Assembly (NCBI GenBank): GCA_003250865.1
Contig: QKJH01000008.1
Span: forward strand, 1-6,885
Reading direction: 5' to 3'
DNA length: 6,885 bases
DNA from: Alphaproteobacteria bacterium
Lineage (GTDB): Bacteria; Pseudomonadota; Alphaproteobacteria; Micavibrionales; SZUA-601
Below are positions 5,742 through 6,885 of this stretch, piece by piece. Position numbers and translations under genes: made by a program. Position 1 is the stretch's first letter. The number at the start of each line of letters is the position of its first letter. The notes beneath the pieces are model-generated. The model worked only from the letters and a program-made list of their open reading frames with translations, searched no databases and was not told the origin of the DNA.

Positions 5742-6599
5742 ATGCAGATTGACTTAAAATCGCATATCCAAAAAGCTAAATCCGTTTCGCACGGTGCCAT
5801 TGACGGCATCCGCGGTTTTTTTACGCCTAATCGAAAGACTGCCATCAAAAACGGTGTCAAAGAGCTTTACAAAGCGACTGAGACGGTTCTAGACGTTATG
5901 GCTCACCCTCGCCGCTCTTACCGCAAAGCGCCTCTGATGGCCAAATTTGCCGTACTGACGGGTTCTTTATTGCTGGGACATCTGGGACTTCTTCAATTGA
6001 ACAAGCAAGAACAAAAGAACAAGGCCAAAGACATTGTCAGAACCCATATCATGAGCGTTGACGGCACGGTGCAGGAAAACGACCTGTTATTGGAAAACGC
6101 CCGTTTGGCCAAGCGCAATTTCCAATCATTTATCCCTACCCTGACCGAACGCCAGGCTGACAGTCTGAAGGCGCAGGAGCAGCTTTCACTCTTTCTGGCC
6201 AACTCCATTGCCTATAAGAAGTTCATGGACATGAAACTGTTTCTTGAGGAAAACCCTGCCGAAGAAACCCCCAAAGAATGGAACGTTCTTCGTGATAGCA
6301 TTGATGCCATGACTCGCCGCGGTCATGCCTATGGCGGTGCCGCCCTGAATAATCTTGAGGAATTTTCCAAGCTCACAAAAACCTATGTCGCCCCTGATTT
6401 CTATTTAAACGAGCAAGGGTTGCCCGTTGTCCATCTGGGACGGCAAAACGCTGTTCTGGCCAGCAGCTACGAATTGGGACAACAAGCCGTAGAGCTGGGC
6501 GAAAACATCGCCGACATTACCGCACAGGGCTTTGAGAATCTTTCGCAGTGGGTTCAGGAAAAACGTCAAAAAAAGGCTCTTAAGCAGGAGCTGAAATAA
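5742..6599 (+). CDS. Single-pass membrane protein of unknown function
   Basis: The protein has 285 residues from ATG 5742 to TAA 6597-6599. GGGTG at 5729-5733 lies 8 bases before this ATG, whereas the in-frame GTG at 5733 overlaps it, so 5742 is preferred. Residues 1 to about 62 are basic and look helical. A cluster HPRRSYRK precedes one hydrophobic segment at about 65-86 (MAKFAVLTGSLLLGHLGLLQ). By the positive-inside rule the N-terminus is cytoplasmic and the rest, about 200 residues, periplasmic. That C-terminal part looks largely alpha-helical and charged, with no Cys and no motif I can name, and ends in a Lys-rich tail. It is followed after a single base by a lipoprotein gene, so the two are probably coupled in translation and may interact across the periplasm. 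It is divergent from the pilus-type operon. No family or function is recognised. Confidence 0.9.
   Translation: MQIDLKSHIQKAKSVSHGAIDGIRGFFTPNRKTAIKNGVKELYKATETVLDVMAHPRRSYRKAPLMAKFAVLTGSLLLGHLGLLQLNKQEQKNKAKDIVRTHIMSVDGTVQENDLLLENARLAKRNFQSFIPTLTERQADSLKAQEQLSLFLANSIAYKKFMDMKLFLEENPAEETPKEWNVLRDSIDAMTRRGHAYGGAALNNLEEFSKLTKTYVAPDFYLNEQGLPVVHLGRQNAVLASSYELGQQAVELGENIADITAQGFENLSQWVQEKRQKKALKQELK
6586..6590 (+). promoter_or_regulatory. Shine-Dalgarno AGGAG for the downstream lipoprotein gene
   Basis: AGGAG lies inside the last codons of the membrane protein gene, 10 bases before ATG 6601. With the one-base gap between the genes, this is the usual arrangement for translational coupling and supports 6601 as the start of a true gene. 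Confidence 0.6.
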
Positions 6600-6600
6600 C

Positions 6601-6885
6601 ATGGCAAAGCATCCGGCGCTTCTTAATCAATTTAAAATTCTGGCGATTGCTCTTACGGCATGCAGCGTTCTGGGTGGTTGCATATCTTCGGATAATGATG
6701 CAGAAAAACAGGACAGACAAAACCACAAGAATAAACAGAAAAACATTACCGTGCTTCATGCCTTTATTGAAAAAGCTGCAACGATTGAAAAACGTGAGTT
6801 CAATGCCATCTCACTTGCCGGCGTATTTGGTGAATGCCATGCAACGTTAAAGAATCCCGCATCACCACTTTCACAAACCGAGGCC
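6601..6885 (+). CDS. Putative lipoprotein, 3'-partial
   Basis: A reading frame starts at ATG 6601 and stays open to the right edge, giving 95 visible residues. The N-terminus is a classical lipoprotein signal: MAKHPALLNQFK, a hydrophobic core (ILAIALTACSVL), and the lipobox LGGC with the modified Cys at residue 27. The +2 residue is Ile followed by Ser-Ser; there is no Asp at +2, so outer-membrane sorting is plausible. A very polar Asp/Lys/Gln/Asn-rich stretch (about 30-50) serves as a tether. A folded, apparently helical segment begins near ITVLHAFIEKAATIEKREFN and contains a further Cys (FGEC). Context is one base after the preceding membrane protein gene with a good ribosome site. The visible part does not identify a family. 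Confidence 0.82.
   Translation, partial: MAKHPALLNQFKILAIALTACSVLGGCISSDNDAEKQDRQNHKNKQKNITVLHAFIEKAATIEKREFNAISLAGVFGECHATLKNPASPLSQTEA

Noticed and set aside
6647..6850. Plus-strand open frame of 67 codons
   Set aside because: It overlaps the lipoprotein frame starting at 6601, which has a lipobox and ribosome site; this is another frame of the same DNA.
1..6885. CRISPR arrays, insertion sequences, tRNA or rRNA genes
   Set aside because: No regularly spaced repeats, transposase-like protein, terminal inverted repeats or RNA gene signatures were seen on either strand.

Overview
The window holds six protein-coding genes and no RNA genes. It looks like a chromosomal segment of a Gram-negative bacterium, because four or five of the products are predicted to be exported: two putative outer-membrane beta proteins, two lipoproteins, one periplasmic protein with a Sec signal peptide, and one membrane-anchored protein. 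Base composition looks moderate (a little under half G+C by eye). Two candidate promoters carry the CTTGAC-type -35 box common in Alphaproteobacteria, and the pilus-type genes also fit that class. The lineage is an inference, not a firm call.

Layout. Positions 1-1763 (+) are the 3' part of a large gene whose start lies left of the window. An AT-rich 91-base gap follows, with a promoter-like sequence flanked by two perfect palindromes. Positions 1855-4047 (+) are a second large gene. It is a diverged paralogue of the first: both have a helical N-terminal region, a Pro/Glu-rich linker, and a beta-strand-rich C-terminal domain ending in the shared motif GQFNF-x5-LGKK. A strong hairpin terminator (4073-4110) lies between it and a convergent two-gene minus-strand operon. 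That operon is a short protein with a secretin/CpaC-type N-terminal domain (5562-4969), followed after 24 bases by a TadD-like TPR lipoprotein (4944-4138). A divergent intergenic region (5563-5741) carries repeats and a second CTTGACT promoter candidate. Positions 5742-6599 (+) encode an unrecognised single-pass membrane protein. One base later, a lipoprotein gene starts at 6601 and runs off the right edge.

How they may work together. The minus-strand pair resembles accessory parts of a Tad/Flp pilus or secretin machine, but the actual secretin, ATPase and pilin are not in this window. The tandem beta-domain paralogues look like surface proteins of a family I cannot name. The membrane protein/lipoprotein pair looks translationally coupled and probably forms an envelope complex. 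No sequence evidence ties the three groups into one pathway; proximity and a shared envelope location are all that is visible.
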